DNA of 13,146 nt from Acetobacteraceae bacterium (GCA_947446625.1 CANFIE010000065.1:1-13146), one strand, 5' to 3'. Positions 1 through 6,375 are shown, numbered from the stretch's first letter. Translations and numbers: made by a program. The notes: a model not told the origin generated them from the sequence alone.

Positions 1-1
1 C

Positions 2-142
2 GATGCCCGGCCAGAGGTGCCGCAGGATTGGCCGCTGCATTGCCCGCTCCGCACCACACCCTTCCTGCGGCCGGGCGAATACATCACCCTGCAGGAACCG
101 GATGGGGCGGAATATGGCTACCGCATCGTGCAGGTAGCCTGA
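2..142 (+). CDS. C-terminal fragment of an unidentified protein (5' end outside window)
   Basis: The frame is open from the left edge to a TGA at 140-142 and encodes the last 46 residues of a protein. The fragment contains a segment reading RPGEYITLQEPDG followed by the ending YRIVQVA, which looks like a small beta-rich C-terminus. I do not recognise the family and give no function. Its stop lies only 7 bases from the stop of the convergent glutaminase gene, so any terminator must overlap coding sequence. The start and most of the gene lie outside the window. The reading frame is supported by typical high-GC codon choice and by the tight convergent spacing. A longer + strand frame over the same region (28-291) runs antisense into the glutaminase gene and is not real. 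Confidence 0.6.
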   Translation, partial: DARPEVPQDWPLHCPLRTTPFLRPGEYITLQEPDGAEYGYRIVQVA

Positions 143-149
143 ACCAACC

Positions 150-2000
150 TCAGCCTCCCTGGGCGTTGATTTCCTGGTTGGCGCGGCGCAGGCGTTGCGA
201 AAGCTGCCGGCCAATGGCGGCCAGCAGGCCGGACTTCACCGCCCGGGTGCCCTCCGAAAGCGCCTCCAGCCGCTGGAGCGACAGGGCGTAGGCGACGATA
301 TCGGTATCGGCCAGCACATCGGCTGACCGTGGCGCACCGTCCAGCAGGGCCATTTCACCAAAGGCAACCCCCGGTTCCAGCGTGGCCAGGCGCCGGCTTT
401 GCCCGCCCGCCAGGGGCAGCCGCACGCTCACCCGGCCACGGGCCAGGAAGAACATCTCGCTGGCCTGTTCGCCCTGGCGCAGCACCAGGGTGCCGGCCGG
501 GTATTCCCGCCGCTGGACCGAGGCCGCCAGTTCCGCCAGCGCATCGGCGGGCATTTTCTGCAGCAGGTCCATCTCGGTCAGGTCGCGTTCCAACTCGGGC
601 GGCTTGGCGGCATCCATGGCGGCCAGCAGGGCGTCCTCGGCCCATTCCAGCGCCTGATCCAGGTCTGGCAGCAGGTTGGTGACGGGCAGGGCGGCGGCCA
701 ATTGGCGCTGGCAGGCGCTGCCGGGCAGCACCACCAGCCGCATCCGCCGGCCGGCGGCTTCCTGCGCAGCCAGCAACTGGCCCAGCAGATGCGCCGCCTG
801 CGGCTCCACCTGGTCGGCGCGCAGCAGGTCCAGGATCAGGTGGCTCACCGCGGCGGCGCAGGCGGCAATGCGGCGGCTGATCTGTTCCACCGCGGCAAAG
901 CCAAGCACGCCGCGCAATTCCAGCACCACGGCGCGGCGCCCCACCTGCTCCAGCAGGCCCCGCTGCGGCTCTGAGCGGGTGCGCTTGGAGGCGGTGCTGC
1001 CGGCATCATACTGGCGGCGAATGGCCGAGGCGTAGCCGCGCGTGGCGTCGAACATGTTCAGGCCGAACTGCTCGGACAGCGTCTCGCACACCTTGATGCC
1101 GCGCACGCTGTTGCCGCGTTCGTCCAGCGGCGGCGAGAACACGCCAATGCCCATGGCGCCCGGCAGCACGGCGATGATGCCGCCGCCCACGCCGCTTTTG
1201 GCCGGCAGCCCCACCCGGTAGGACCATTCGCCGGAATAGTCATACATGCCGCAGGAGTTCATGACGGCGATGACGTGCTTGACGTGTTCCGGCTTCAGCG
1301 CCGCCTGGCCGGTGAAGGGGTTGATGCCGCCATTGGCCAGGGTGGCGGCCATGCAGGCCAGGTCCCGCGCCGTAACCAGCAGGGAGCATTGCTGGAAATA
1401 GAGGTCGAGGTGCTCCTCGATCGGTTCCGCCAGCATGCCGAAATTCAGCTCGAGATGCGCGATGGCGCGGTTGCGGTGGCCGGTAAGCTTTTCTGAGCGG
1501 AACACCGCCTCATCCAACTCCACCGGGTGGCCGACATAGCGCTGGAACATGGCCTGCACCCGGGCCAGGCGAGTGGCGGGGTCGGCGCCCTTCACCAGGC
1601 CCGAGGTGGCGATGGCGCCGGCATTGACCATGGGGTTGAAGGGCCGGTTGGCGCGGGTATCAAACACGATGGAGTTGAAGGCCTCGCCGCTCGGTTCCAC
1701 CCCCACCTTGCGCAGCACATGGTCGCGGCCATGGTCGTCCAGCGCCTGGCCGAAGACGAAGGCCTTGGAGATGGACTGGATGGTGAAGGGAATATCGCTG
1801 TCGCCCACGGCATAGACCGCGCCGTCGGTGGTGGCGATGACAATGCCGAAATGTGCCGGGTTGGCCTTGGCGAGTTCGGGGATGTAGTCGGCCAGTGCGC
1901 CAACATTCACAGGGGCCAGGTTGGCGTGCAGGCTGGCCAGGACTGAGTCGACAAGGTTGGCCGGCAAAGGCTGCGGCACAAGGCTAGGCTGGTAGTTCAA
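150..2000 (-). CDS. glsA: Glutaminase A fused to STAS-like and cyclic-nucleotide-binding domains
   Basis: This enzyme hydrolyses L-glutamine to L-glutamate and ammonia in the cytoplasm. Residues 1 to about 320 form the serine-dependent beta-lactamase-fold glutaminase. The SxxK motif is S76-I-S-K79, N126 sits in the FNPMVNAGA motif, and Y261 and the AKSGVGGG loop (about 267-274) follow. Residues about 350-450 resemble a STAS domain. Residues about 478-600 are a CRP-type cNMP-binding domain whose phosphate cassette FGEMALLDGAPRSA (547-560) keeps the Glu and Arg that hold the cyclic phosphate. At 616 residues it is twice the length of the single-domain enzyme (about 310), so allosteric control by a cyclic nucleotide is a reasonable inference. 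The start is TTG: no ATG or GTG lies in frame between it and the upstream stop, and a GGGAG site sits 9 bases before it. Identity of the glutaminase domain is very secure; the STAS assignment is less so. Confidence 0.95.
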   Translation of the reverse strand: MNYQPSLVPQPLPANLVDSVLASLHANLAPVNVGALADYIPELAKANPAHFGIVIATTDGAVYAVGDSDIPFTIQSISKAFVFGQALDDHGRDHVLRKVGVEPSGEAFNSIVFDTRANRPFNPMVNAGAIATSGLVKGADPATRLARVQAMFQRYVGHPVELDEAVFRSEKLTGHRNRAIAHLELNFGMLAEPIEEHLDLYFQQCSLLVTARDLACMAATLANGGINPFTGQAALKPEHVKHVIAVMNSCGMYDYSGEWSYRVGLPAKSGVGGGIIAVLPGAMGIGVFSPPLDERGNSVRGIKVCETLSEQFGLNMFDATRGYASAIRRQYDAGSTASKRTRSEPQRGLLEQVGRRAVVLELRGVLGFAAVEQISRRIAACAAAVSHLILDLLRADQVEPQAAHLLGQLLAAQEAAGRRMRLVVLPGSACQRQLAAALPVTNLLPDLDQALEWAEDALLAAMDAAKPPELERDLTEMDLLQKMPADALAELAASVQRREYPAGTLVLRQGEQASEMFFLARGRVSVRLPLAGGQSRRLATLEPGVAFGEMALLDGAPRSADVLADTDIVAYALSLQRLEALSEGTRAVKSGLLAAIGRQLSQRLRRANQEINAQGG

Positions 2001-2009
2001 TGCTGGTCG

Positions 2010-2014
2010 CTCCC
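2010..2014 (-). promoter_or_regulatory. Ribosome binding site supporting the TTG start of glsA
   Basis: On the minus strand this reads GGGAG, 9 bases upstream of the TTG at 2000-1998. It is the only Shine-Dalgarno-like sequence near the beginning of the frame and supports a TTG start. Confidence 0.5.
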
Positions 2015-2035
2015 AGGCCGGCTTGCTGCCGGCTT
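2015..2035 (-). other. Hairpin in the 5' leader of glsA
   Basis: A stem of GCCGGC (2017-2022 and 2028-2033) with a 5-base loop can form immediately upstream of the GGGAG ribosome binding site of glsA, and its base abuts that site. It could modulate translation, but GCCGGC is self-complementary and common in GC-rich DNA, so chance occurrence is plausible. Confidence 0.25.
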
Positions 2036-2103
2036 TCTCATCGGCGGTGACATGGTGCTGTCATAGTCCAGCAACATTCATGCCCTGGGCTGCTTCCGAT
2101 GGC

Positions 2104-2184
2104 TAGCGTCTGATCGTCGTTGAGGGAAGCACCGGCGGCGTGAATCAGCCGCCCGAACAACGGCGTAGCGTCTGGCAGACGCTA
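2104..2184. repeat. Inverted-repeat-bounded element, copy A
   Basis: This 81-base element starts with TAGCGTCTG (2104-2112) and ends with the exact reverse complement CAGACGCTA (2176-2184). Its first 56 bases match copy B (3192-3247) at 47 positions without a gap. An internal stem GGCGGC/GCCGCC (around 2134-2153) encloses an 8-base loop. An extra TAGCGTCTG at 2166-2174 makes copy A 18 bases longer than copy B. Its right end covers the stop codon of the methyltransferase gene. It may be a small non-autonomous mobile element or a structured RNA element; the sequence does not decide between these. Confidence 0.6.
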
Positions 2185-2185
2185 C
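2165..2185. terminator. Hairpin at the 3' end of the methyltransferase gene
   Basis: GTAGCGTC and GACGCTAC (8-bp stem) enclose TGGCA, and the stem overlaps the TAG stop (2182-2184) of the minus-strand gene. No T-run follows on the minus strand, so classical Rho-independent termination is uncertain. The hairpin is also part of repeat copy A. Confidence 0.35.
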
Positions 2186-3126
2186 AATGCCCCGGCATGG
2201 TCGGCGCCGCGGGTGGCGTGCCAGCGCATCAGCCGCAGGCTGCCTGCCTGCATCAGGCGCTGACGCAGCAGCCAGCGCTCGGCCTCCGAGATCAGCGCCA
2301 CGGCGGCGGGGCGGCGGGGCATGCCGTTGCGCCGCATCAGTTCCACCCGGTATTGCCAGGCGGCCATCAACGCGGCGCAGTGCCGGGCGCCCACATCCTC
2401 GCGCACATTCACGCTGAAGCCGCCGGCGCTGAGCGAGGCTTCAACGCTGGCGGTGGTCTCGGGCAACTGGGTGCGGCCTTCCAACTCGGCCCAGCGTTCC
2501 ACGCTGGCGGCCAGCCGGCCTTCGGGCATGGCGCCGCGCACCAATTCCAGCAGCACCAGTTGGCCGCCCGGCTTCAGCCCGGCGGCAATGGCGGGCAGCA
2601 GCCGGGCGCTGGCGCAGCGGCGCAGCGGTTCCAGCGCCAGGGCGTGGTGGTGGTAGCGGTGGCGGAAGAAGGGCTCGGTAGGGTCCCAGGTGGCTACCGT
2701 GGCGCGGCGCCCCAGCGGGCGCAGGCGCAGGGCCATGCGCTCGGCCAGGAACAGGTCATCCTGCTGCGCCGCTACCCAGGCACCGCGGGTGCTGGCAATG
2801 GCCGAGGCAGCGCCCCCGGCATCGGCGCCCAGCAGCAGCAGGGTGGTGGCGGGGGAAAGCGGCAGCAGGTTGGCCAGCCGATTGGCTTCCGCCGCGCCGC
2901 CGGGCAGCACGAAGCCTTCGCCCCACAATTGGTCCGCCAGGGCGCTGAGCTCCTCGGGGTCGGGCGGTTCCAGCCTGGCGCGGGGGGCGGGGGCGGGCAG
3001 GGGCGGGGCGGCGCTGGGTTCCTGCCGGAGCGGGGGCGGCGGCGGCGGTGCCAGGCCCAGCCGCTGGCGCCACAGCGAGAACAGCGCCGGCAGCCGGCGC
3101 AGCCAGCCGAGCAGCAGGGATTTCAT
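2182..3126 (-). CDS. SAM-methyltransferase-fold protein with an atypical motif I
   Basis: The protein has 314 residues. A basic, hydrophobic N-terminus (1-25) is followed by a Pro-rich linker (26-56) and then a class I methyltransferase-like domain. The segment LWGEGFVLPGG (68-78) precedes a glycine-rich loop LLLLGADAGGAA (96-107), and a post-motif strand GLKPGGQLVLLEL lies at about 183-195. These features resemble a family of alphaproteobacterial type-11 methyltransferases. The motif I acidic residue normally written LLDxG is leucine here, so SAM binding may be altered or lost. The ATG at 3126 has no good Shine-Dalgarno sequence upstream. Repeat elements flank the gene on both sides: copy B lies 66 bases upstream and copy A covers the stop codon. 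The substrate is unknown. The fold call is fairly confident, catalytic activity is not. Confidence 0.75.
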   Translation of the reverse strand: MKSLLLGWLRRLPALFSLWRQRLGLAPPPPPPLRQEPSAAPPLPAPAPRARLEPPDPEELSALADQLWGEGFVLPGGAAEANRLANLLPLSPATTLLLLGADAGGAASAIASTRGAWVAAQQDDLFLAERMALRLRPLGRRATVATWDPTEPFFRHRYHHHALALEPLRRCASARLLPAIAAGLKPGGQLVLLELVRGAMPEGRLAASVERWAELEGRTQLPETTASVEASLSAGGFSVNVREDVGARHCAALMAAWQYRVELMRRNGMPRRPAAVALISEAERWLLRQRLMQAGSLRLMRWHATRGADHAGAL

Positions 3127-3191
3127 CGGAGAAGGACCGGAGGGCGCCGCATGGCGGGAAAGGGTTTACCCGGTGGCGGTGAATCCGGGGT

Positions 3192-3254
3192 TAGCGCCTG
3201 ATCGTCGCCGGTGGAGGCACCGGCGGCGTAAATCAACCGCTCGAACAGGCGCTA
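3192..3254. repeat. Inverted-repeat-bounded element, copy B
   Basis: This 63-base element begins with TAGCGCCTG (3192-3200) and ends with CAGGCGCTA (3246-3254), an exact inverted pair. Relative to copy A the sixth base of the left arm is C instead of T, and the right arm carries the compensating G instead of A. An internal hairpin GCCGGTG/CACCGGC (3207-3213 and 3218-3224) has a 4-base loop. The element lies between the divergent methyltransferase and acetyltransferase genes, and may contribute to their control or be a remnant of insertion. Confidence 0.6.
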
Positions 3255-3287
3255 CGCCGGGCGGCCTGGCTGTGGCAGGCTAGGCGG

Positions 3288-3782
3288 ATGCAGCGAACGG
3301 AAACGGAGTTGGGCCAGCTCTGGCGCGCCATGACGGCGGCGGACCTGCCGGCGGTGCTGGCGCTGAGCGCGCTGGTGCATCCCGGCCTGCCGGAGGATGA
3401 AGCGGTATTCGCCGAGCGCCAGCGGCTTTACCCGGCGGGTTGCCTGGCACTGGCGGGCGGGTCGGGGTTGCTCGGCTATGCGCTCAGCCACCCCTGGGCC
3501 GGGCCCAGCCCCAGGCTGAACAGCCTGCTGGGCGCGCTGCCGCCGTTGCCGCGTTGCTACTACCTGCATGACCTGGCGCTGCTGCCGGCGGTGCGTGGCC
3601 AGGGTGCCGGGCAGGCGGCGCTGCGGCTGCTGCTGGCGCAGGCCGGGGCGCTGCCCTGCCGGTTGATTGCGGTGGGCGGTTCGGCGCCGTTCTGGCGGCG
3701 GCAGGGCTTTGCCGCAGTGCCGGGCGATGCCGCCATGCTGGCCAGCTACGGGCCAGGGGCGGTTTATATGCAAAGGGGCTGA
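3288..3782 (+). CDS. GNAT-family N-acetyltransferase
   Basis: The protein has 164 residues, typical of a single-domain GNAT enzyme that transfers an acetyl group from acetyl-CoA to an amine. Motif A is visible as LHDLALLPAVRGQGAG (93-108), whose RGQGAG loop (103-108) binds the CoA pyrophosphate. Motif B ends in FWRRQGF (135-141), the usual Fxxx(R/Q)GF signature. No signal peptide or membrane segment is present. The ATG at 3288 has only a weak ribosome binding site. A second in-frame ATG at 3330 (MTAADLPAV) matches where many GNAT domains begin, so the true start could be there. The gene is convergent with the cupin gene, and the two share a strong hairpin at the junction. The acceptor substrate cannot be deduced. 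Confidence 0.85.
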   Translation: MQRTETELGQLWRAMTAADLPAVLALSALVHPGLPEDEAVFAERQRLYPAGCLALAGGSGLLGYALSHPWAGPSPRLNSLLGALPPLPRCYYLHDLALLPAVRGQGAGQAALRLLLAQAGALPCRLIAVGGSAPFWRRQGFAAVPGDAAMLASYGPGAVYMQRG

Positions 3783-3817
3783 TGCCCCGGCCAGGGCGGA
3801 ACCCTGGCCGGGGCATC
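3781..3817. terminator. Strong bidirectional hairpin between convergent genes
   Basis: GATGCCCCGGCCAGGG (3781-3796) and its exact complement (3802-3817) form a 16-bp stem with a 5-base loop. The left arm includes the last two bases of the acetyltransferase stop codon, and the right arm ends 8 bases before the stop of the convergent cupin gene. No clear T-run follows on either strand. The position between two 3' ends supports a termination or transcript-stabilising role. Confidence 0.65.
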
Positions 3818-3825
3818 AGGTTGGT

Positions 3826-5007
3826 TCAGGCGGCAACCAGCAGGCCGGCGGCAGCCAGCCGGCGGCAGAAGTCGAGCCCGCCTTCGCCCAGTTCGGCCGG
3901 GGTGGCGCCTTCGTCCAGCGCCTCCAGCCAAGCCAGGCGGGCTTCGTCCAGCGCTTCCTGGCCATCGGCCCAGCGCAGTTCGGCCCGGCCATCCGGCAGG
4001 GCCGCCACATGGTGGTGCATGGAATCCGACAGCCGCAGCCGATCCCCCTCGCCGGGTGGCGGGGTCAGCAGGCCGCGCCCGGGCAGGGCGATGCGGTTTT
4101 CCGCCAGGCTGTCCAGCATCCGCAGCCCCATGCCTTCCAGCACCGGGGCGGTGGCCAGGGCTTCCAGCCGGGCGGCCATGGCGCGCAGCAGCGCCGGGGC
4201 CTGATCGGGGTCGCCCAATCTCCAGCTGGGGAAGGCTTCGCGCAGGGCGGGGTCTTCCGCCTCACGCATCTCCAGCGCCTGACGCAGGGCCTCGGCCCAA
4301 CAGGGCTCCATCAGGCCGATGGTCAAATGCAGGGAATGGCCGCCCTCTGCCTGGGTGCGGGCTTCGTGCAGCACGCCACGCGGCAGGTACAGGGCATCAC
4401 CGGCGTTCATGGTGAACTCAACCGGCTCGCCCTCGGGCTCGATATCGCGCTGCCAGGGGGTGCGGCGGGTGGGGTGGGGCAGCGGCTGTCCGGGCCAGAC
4501 CCGCCATTGCTTCTGGCCTTCCACCTGCAGCACCAGCACGTCGTGCGTATCATAATGCACGCGGAAGCCCTGGGCGCTGGCCGGGGTGAGGTACACGTTG
4601 CACTGCACCGCGTGCAGGAACAGCTTTTCCAGCCCCCGGCAGAACCGCGCCAGCGGCCCGTGCATTTCGTGGAACTGGGACACCACCAGCGTGGCGCCGG
4701 CGTCGAAGCGCGCCATCAGGCGGGGCGCATCGACATGGCCGGAGCTGAGCGCGTAATCCTCAGGCGACAGCGAGGCCGAACCGCGCCGGCCACCATCGGC
4801 CATGGAAACCCGTGGTGCCTTGGCCGCGTCGGTCAGCAGGAACGCATCGAGGTGTTGCACCCCGAGCAGCCCCGCGTACCGATCCGGCTCCCCGCCGGGC
4901 AAGTGCCGCCATTCGGCGGCCTCGCGCAGCGCCAGCGCCTCCTCCAGCGACATGTCGCCGAAGGCAAGCGCGAAGGCGTCCTCAGTGAGGTTGGTTGGTG
5001 TTACCAC
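3826..5007 (-). CDS. Cupin-4/JmjC-type Fe(II)/2-oxoglutarate oxygenase (putative peptide or protein hydroxylase)
   Basis: This 393-residue soluble protein resembles the cupin-4/JmjC ribosomal-oxygenase group (YcfD/RoxA, MINA53, NO66), whose members hydroxylate amino-acid side chains in proteins using O2, Fe(II) and 2-oxoglutarate. The jelly-roll core covers about 110-230. The metal triad is visible as H151-Y-D153 in VHYDTHDVLVLQVEG and H214 in LYLPRGVLHEA. The segment QKQWRVW (165-171) follows the first strand as in family members. Residues 235-393 would be the C-terminal helical and winged-helix-like part. The GTG start at 5007 overlaps the TAA stop of the upstream repeat-protein gene by seven bases (GTGGTAA), which suggests translational coupling. 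An alternative ATG at 4953 exists, without evidence preferring it. The substrate is unknown; the repeat protein next door is the obvious candidate. Confidence 0.82.
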   Translation of the reverse strand: MVTPTNLTEDAFALAFGDMSLEEALALREAAEWRHLPGGEPDRYAGLLGVQHLDAFLLTDAAKAPRVSMADGGRRGSASLSPEDYALSSGHVDAPRLMARFDAGATLVVSQFHEMHGPLARFCRGLEKLFLHAVQCNVYLTPASAQGFRVHYDTHDVLVLQVEGQKQWRVWPGQPLPHPTRRTPWQRDIEPEGEPVEFTMNAGDALYLPRGVLHEARTQAEGGHSLHLTIGLMEPCWAEALRQALEMREAEDPALREAFPSWRLGDPDQAPALLRAMAARLEALATAPVLEGMGLRMLDSLAENRIALPGRGLLTPPPGEGDRLRLSDSMHHHVAALPDGRAELRWADGQEALDEARLAWLEALDEGATPAELGEGGLDFCRRLAAAGLLVAA

Positions 5008-5411
5008 CGGCCGCGAATGCCCCGGCCAGGTGCGTCGTTCGGGTCGTTGTCGTTGCGGCCGCCGCCATAGCCGCCGCCGCGAATGCCGCGACCGGGGGCA
5101 TCGTTCGGGTCGTTGTCGTTGCGGCCACCGCTATAGCCGCCGCGAACGCCCCGGCCCGGTGCGTCATTCGGGTCATTGTCGCTGCGACCACCGCCGCTAT
5201 AGCCCCGGCGAATGCCCCGGCCCGGTGCGTCATTCGGGTCATTGTCGGAGCGGTACTGCACCGGCGTGGCGTTGGGCGCCTCAACCGGCATGGGCGCGGC
5301 GGCCGGCGCGGCCATGGCGCGGGTGCTCAGCGCCGCGGCGCTGAGGCCGGCAGTACGGAAAACCAGCAGTCGGCGATTCAGGCGTTCAGTACGCGGTGTC
5401 TCGTCCGTCAT
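5001..5411 (-). CDS. Small Tat-like exported protein with four DNDPNDAPGRG repeats (candidate modified peptide)
   Basis: The protein has 136 residues. The N-terminus carries twin arginines (R13-R14 in LNRRLLVF), a hydrophobic stretch (about 15-30) and an Ala-rich AMAAPAAA cleavage-like region (32-39), which resembles a Tat signal peptide. After a spacer come four repeats whose core is [S/N]DNDPNDAPGRG[I/V]R, starting at residues 55, 77, 98 and 120. They are joined by Gly/Tyr/Ser/Arg linkers such as GGYSGG; the last repeat ends directly in GRW. The repeat period is 21-22 residues. An excellent GGGAGG lies 8 bases before the ATG. The gene overlaps the downstream oxygenase gene by 7 bases and is divergent from the SapC gene. 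I know no function for this repeat. It could be a multi-core modified peptide, a metal-binding (DxDPxD) periplasmic protein or a cell-surface low-complexity protein. There are no Cys residues. Confidence 0.85.
   Translation of the reverse strand: MTDETPRTERLNRRLLVFRTAGLSAAALSTRAMAAPAAAPMPVEAPNATPVQYRSDNDPNDAPGRGIRRGYSGGGRSDNDPNDAPGRGVRGGYSGGRNDNDPNDAPGRGIRGGGYGGGRNDNDPNDAPGRGIRGRW
5010..5249 (-). repeat. Four tandem coding repeats of 63-66 bp
   Basis: The DNA encoding residues 55-134 of the repeat protein consists of four units of 21-22 codons. On the + strand each contains a variant of GTGCGTCATTCGGGTCATTG. Variation falls mostly at third codon positions (for example cattcgggtcattgtc versus gttcgggtcgttgtc), so the peptide core is nearly invariant while the DNA has diverged. 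This suggests selection on the peptide rather than very recent duplication. Confidence 0.85.
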
Positions 5412-5562
5412 GTGAGAAACCTCCCGGTGATAAGTGAGTGTGCTATGTCACGCCCAGCGCAGTGGTTGCACAAGTCCCACGATGCGGGCAAATGCGCGAT
5501 CAGGTGAAATGTTATCGTCGCCCGGCCCCGGCTGCCAAGCCGGAAGGGCAGAGGAGCCAGTC
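5412..5562. promoter_or_regulatory. Divergent control region between the repeat protein and SapC genes
   Basis: These 151 bases separate two divergently read starts, each with a strong ribosome binding site: GGGAGG for the repeat protein and GAGGAG (5551-5556) for SapC. Both promoters must lie here or overlap it. I see no convincing -35/-10 pair or operator palindrome. The A/T content is higher around 5490-5515. Confidence 0.4.
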
Positions 5563-6303
5563 ATGTCCGCCACCGAGACCCCCACCCCTTCGGCCCCGGT
5601 GCTGCCGCCGCTGTACAAGGCGCTTGAGGCGCTGACGCCAGAGCGCCACGGCAAGCTGAAGCTGCACAATGCCGGCTATGCCTTTGCCGCGGCCATCAAT
5701 GCCGTGCCGCTGGCGGCCGAAGAATTCACCACCGCCATGCGCACCATGCCGATTGTCTTCACCGCCCAGGCGCCGCATGTGCCGCTGGGGCTGTGCGGCT
5801 TGCAGGCCGGGCATAACCATTTTGTGAATGCGGATGGTACCTGGCACGAGGGCAGCTACATCCCGGCCTATCTGCGCCGCTTCCCGTTCTTCCTGGTGCG
5901 GGTCTCGCCCGAGTCGCAGCAGCTGGTGCTCTGCCTGGACCCCCAGGCGCCGCAGGTTTCCGCCACCGAGGGCGAGGATATGTTCACCGCTGACGGCAAG
6001 CCCTCGGCGATGCTCGACCGTTCCTTCACCTTCACCAAGGCGGTGGAGGAAGCCATGCTCCGCACCCGGGTGATGGCCGAGGGGCTGGCCGAGATGGGGC
6101 TGCTCAAGGCCTCGGTTGTGCAGTTCCAGCACAAGGGCCAGCCGATGCGGGTGGACGGCTTCTTCGCCGTGGACCGCCAGGCCCTGGCGGCGCTGAGCCC
6201 CGAGCAACTGGCCACGCTGCGTGACCGTGGCTGGCTGGAGGCGGTGTACGCCCACCTGCTGTCGATCAGCGGCATGAGCGACCTGGCCCGCGACAACGGC
6301 TGA
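5563..6303 (+). CDS. SapC-family protein
   Basis: The protein has 246 residues and matches the SapC family pattern: INAVPLAAEEFTTAMRTMPIVF (45-66), GHNHFVNADGTWHEGSYIPAYLRR (83-106), a central acidic DM-FTADGKPS region, and a C-terminal VDGFFAVDRQAL plus LSPEQL...GWLEAVYAHLLSISGM. The biochemical role of this family is not established. The name comes from surface-layer-associated loci. Related genes in other proteobacteria often sit with cupin-type oxygenases, flavin-dependent halogenases and TonB receptors. The ATG at 5563 was chosen because GAGGAG lies 6 bases upstream; the longer frame from 5434 would add an unrelated N-terminus from the intergenic region. There is no signal peptide or membrane helix, so a cytoplasmic location is likely. 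Divergence from the repeat-protein/oxygenase pair suggests a shared role. Confidence 0.88.
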   Translation: MSATETPTPSAPVLPPLYKALEALTPERHGKLKLHNAGYAFAAAINAVPLAAEEFTTAMRTMPIVFTAQAPHVPLGLCGLQAGHNHFVNADGTWHEGSYIPAYLRRFPFFLVRVSPESQQLVLCLDPQAPQVSATEGEDMFTADGKPSAMLDRSFTFTKAVEEAMLRTRVMAEGLAEMGLLKASVVQFQHKGQPMRVDGFFAVDRQALAALSPEQLATLRDRGWLEAVYAHLLSISGMSDLARDNG

Positions 6304-6355
6304 ACCCGAACAGGGTTGCACTTCCGTCTGGGGTGGCGCGGCGTTAAGGAACGCC
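6303..6355 (+). other. Two small hairpins between sapC-like gene and tctC
   Basis: AACCC/GGGTT (6303-6317) and GGCGTT/AACGCC with an AAGG loop (6340-6355) could fold in the 72-base gap. The second is followed by TTG only, so termination is doubtful. It may sit in the leader of the tctC transcript, or be chance. Confidence 0.25.
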
Positions 6356-6375
6356 TTGCCATTCCCGGAGGTTCC

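Noticed and set aside
1997..2041. Possible 14-codon leader peptide (ATG at 2041) whose TGA overlaps the TTG start of glsA
   Set aside because: The overlap is suggestive of coupling, but no Shine-Dalgarno sequence precedes the ATG and such a short frame is expected by chance.
2140..3201. Long + strand frame (353 residues) over the methyltransferase gene
   Set aside because: It is Gly/Gln/Ala low-complexity sequence typical of the antisense of a high-GC gene, and it overlaps a minus-strand gene with recognisable domains.
2104..3254. Reading the flanking elements as integron attC sites around a gene cassette
   Set aside because: The arms lack the GTTRRRY/RYYYAAC core sites and no integrase is present.
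3667..5070. Long + strand frame (467 residues) over the cupin gene
   Set aside because: Antisense shadow of the oxygenase gene, whose HxD...H motif and family pattern are clear.
5001..5411. Reading the repeat protein as a radical-SAM or lanthipeptide precursor
   Set aside because: There are no Cys residues in it and no radical-SAM, lanthionine synthetase or YcaO gene in the window; only the oxygenase is adjacent.
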